8,358 nt of DNA, taken from positions 1 through 8,358 of the forward strand of contig CAMNHM010000118.1 of NCBI GenBank assembly GCA_946539475.1, in the 5' to 3' direction. The stretch comes from an uncultured Prevotellaceae bacterium. GTDB lineage: Bacteria; Bacteroidota; Bacteroidia; Bacteroidales; Bacteroidaceae. Position numbers and translations under genes: made by a program. Shown here piece by piece: positions 8,101 through 8,358 of the stretch. Within the stretch, counting starts at the first letter, position 1; each line of letters begins with the position of its first letter. The notes beneath the pieces were generated by a model. It had not been told where the DNA came from. It saw nothing but the letters and a program-made list of their open reading frames with translations, and searched no databases.

Positions 8101-8122
8101 TCCGCAAAAAGGTTTTAGCGGA
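8101..8122. repeat. 22-bp near-perfect inverted repeat, possible operator or terminator hairpin
   Basis: The arms are TCCGC (8101-8105) and GCGGA (8118-8122). They are followed inward by one A/A mismatch and then AAAA against TTTT around a central GG. Apart from that mismatch and the two central bases, the segment is fully symmetrical. As RNA it would form a stem with a small loop. As DNA it looks like a binding site for a dimeric regulator. The nearest T-run is 8149-8154, too far downstream for a standard terminator. It lies about 90 bp upstream of the promoter core before the GH95-like gene. Function is not established. Confidence 0.4.
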
Positions 8123-8169
8123 CAGCAATAATTTGTGGAAATCGCACGTTTTTTAAGTTCTGGCTCAAA

Positions 8170-8221
8170 ATATTTGCAGAATTCGTCGAGAAAACAAAAA
8201 AATTCAATTATATTTGCAGAA
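8170..8221. repeat. Two copies of ATATTTGCAGAA, 40 bp apart
   Basis: The 12-mer ATATTTGCAGAA occurs at 8170-8181 and again at 8210-8221, with starts exactly 40 bp apart. The second copy overlaps the TATATTTG promoter core. The first copy has AATATTTG at the same place, one mismatch from the consensus. This may be a duplicated promoter core or a regulator half-site pair. The stretch between them is A-rich. Confidence 0.45.
8209..8216 (+). promoter_or_regulatory. Bacteroidetes-type -7 promoter element (TATATTTG) for the GH95-like gene
   Basis: TATATTTG matches the Bacteroidetes primary sigma -7 consensus TAnnTTTG exactly. It lies 38 bp before the ATG at 8255, which would give a leader of about 30 bases. 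An A-rich run (8190-8202) lies upstream. I see no good -33 TTTG at the expected 19-21 bp spacing, so the promoter may be weak or depend on an activator. The surrounding bases are clearly more AT-rich than the coding sequence. It suggests the GH95-like gene has its own start site. Confidence 0.6.
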
Positions 8222-8254
8222 GATATTCCTCCGAATTAGTTTCTAATTTCCGAT

Positions 8255-8358
8255 ATGAAACCGAAATGTCTTTTGTTGTTTGTGGCTATGATGATAGCCA
8301 TCAGCTGCGGCGCCGAGACCCGCCGCCTCTGGTACACACAACCCGCCAGCCACTGGCT
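8255..8358 (+). CDS. GH95-like glycosidase (alpha-L-fucosidase/galactosidase type), N-terminal fragment cut by window edge
   Basis: Only 34 codons are present and the frame runs off the window. Residues 1-21 form an export signal: M-K-P-K, a hydrophobic stretch, then A-I-S-C-G-A. Cys19 could be a lipoprotein cysteine, although the residue at -3 is Ala rather than the preferred Leu. Otherwise signal peptidase I would cut shortly after. The mature start, R-L-W-Y-T-Q-P-A-S-H-W, matches the opening of GH95 enzymes, where L-W-Y-x-x-P-A-x-x-W leads into the E-A-L-P-x-G-N-G-R block. GH95 members remove alpha-1,2-linked L-fucose or alpha-L-galactose from plant or host glycans with inversion. The catalytic residues lie beyond the window, so activity cannot be judged. 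The gene follows 280 bp of intergenic DNA with its own promoter core, so it may be regulated apart from the four genes before it. The family call rests on a short but characteristic motif. Confidence 0.7.
   Translation, partial: MKPKCLLLFVAMMIAISCGAETRRLWYTQPASHW

Noticed and set aside
8149..8154. T6 run as an intrinsic terminator tail
   Set aside because: No stem directly precedes it; the nearest strong inverted repeat ends 26 bases upstream.

Overview
The window looks like part of a carbohydrate-utilisation (PUL-type) gene cluster from a GC-rich member of the Bacteroidales, most likely a Prevotella-like or related gut or rumen bacterium. This rests on three things: exported glycosidases packed on one strand with short gaps, a TAnnTTTG-type Bacteroidetes promoter core before the last gene, and a C-terminal tail on one enzyme that resembles type IX secretion sorting domains. 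No SusC/SusD pair, regulator, tRNA, mobile element or CRISPR is visible, so assignment below order level is inference.

Layout, all on the + strand: (1) 1-1308, the 3' part of an SGNH/SASA-type carbohydrate acetylesterase (sialate O-acetylesterase-like, possibly CE20-like), whose start and nucleophile lie upstream of the window; (2) 1345-3501, a complete GH36 alpha-galactosidase; (3) 3534-5612 and (4) 5623-7974, two tandem paralogous secreted clan GH-D (GH27/GH36-like) enzymes with a diverged substrate-binding strand; (5) a 280-bp, AT-richer intergenic region at 7975-8254 with two inverted repeats, a 12-bp direct repeat spaced 40 bp and a probable promoter; (6) 8255 to the window end, the first 34 codons of a GH95-like glycosidase (alpha-L-fucosidase or galactosidase type).

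Genes 1-4 have gaps of 36, 32 and 10 bp and are probably one operon. The last gene appears to have its own promoter. A plausible joint role is stepwise stripping of an acetylated glycan decorated with alpha-galactose and alpha-fucose or L-galactose. The esterase would remove acetyl groups, the three clan GH-D enzymes would remove alpha-linked galactose-like residues, and the GH95 enzyme would remove fucose-like caps. The actual polymer (acetylated galactomannan, xyloglucan, pectin side chains or host mucin glycan) cannot be decided from this window.

The most interesting point is the gene 3/gene 4 pair. Both keep the nucleophile and acid/base Asp positions of clan GH-D but replace the second Asp of the usual galactose-binding Asp-Asp pair. 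They also differ from each other at the next residue (Trp versus Ser), and only gene 4 carries the sorting-like tail. They may represent an alpha-glycosidase subgroup with unusual specificity.
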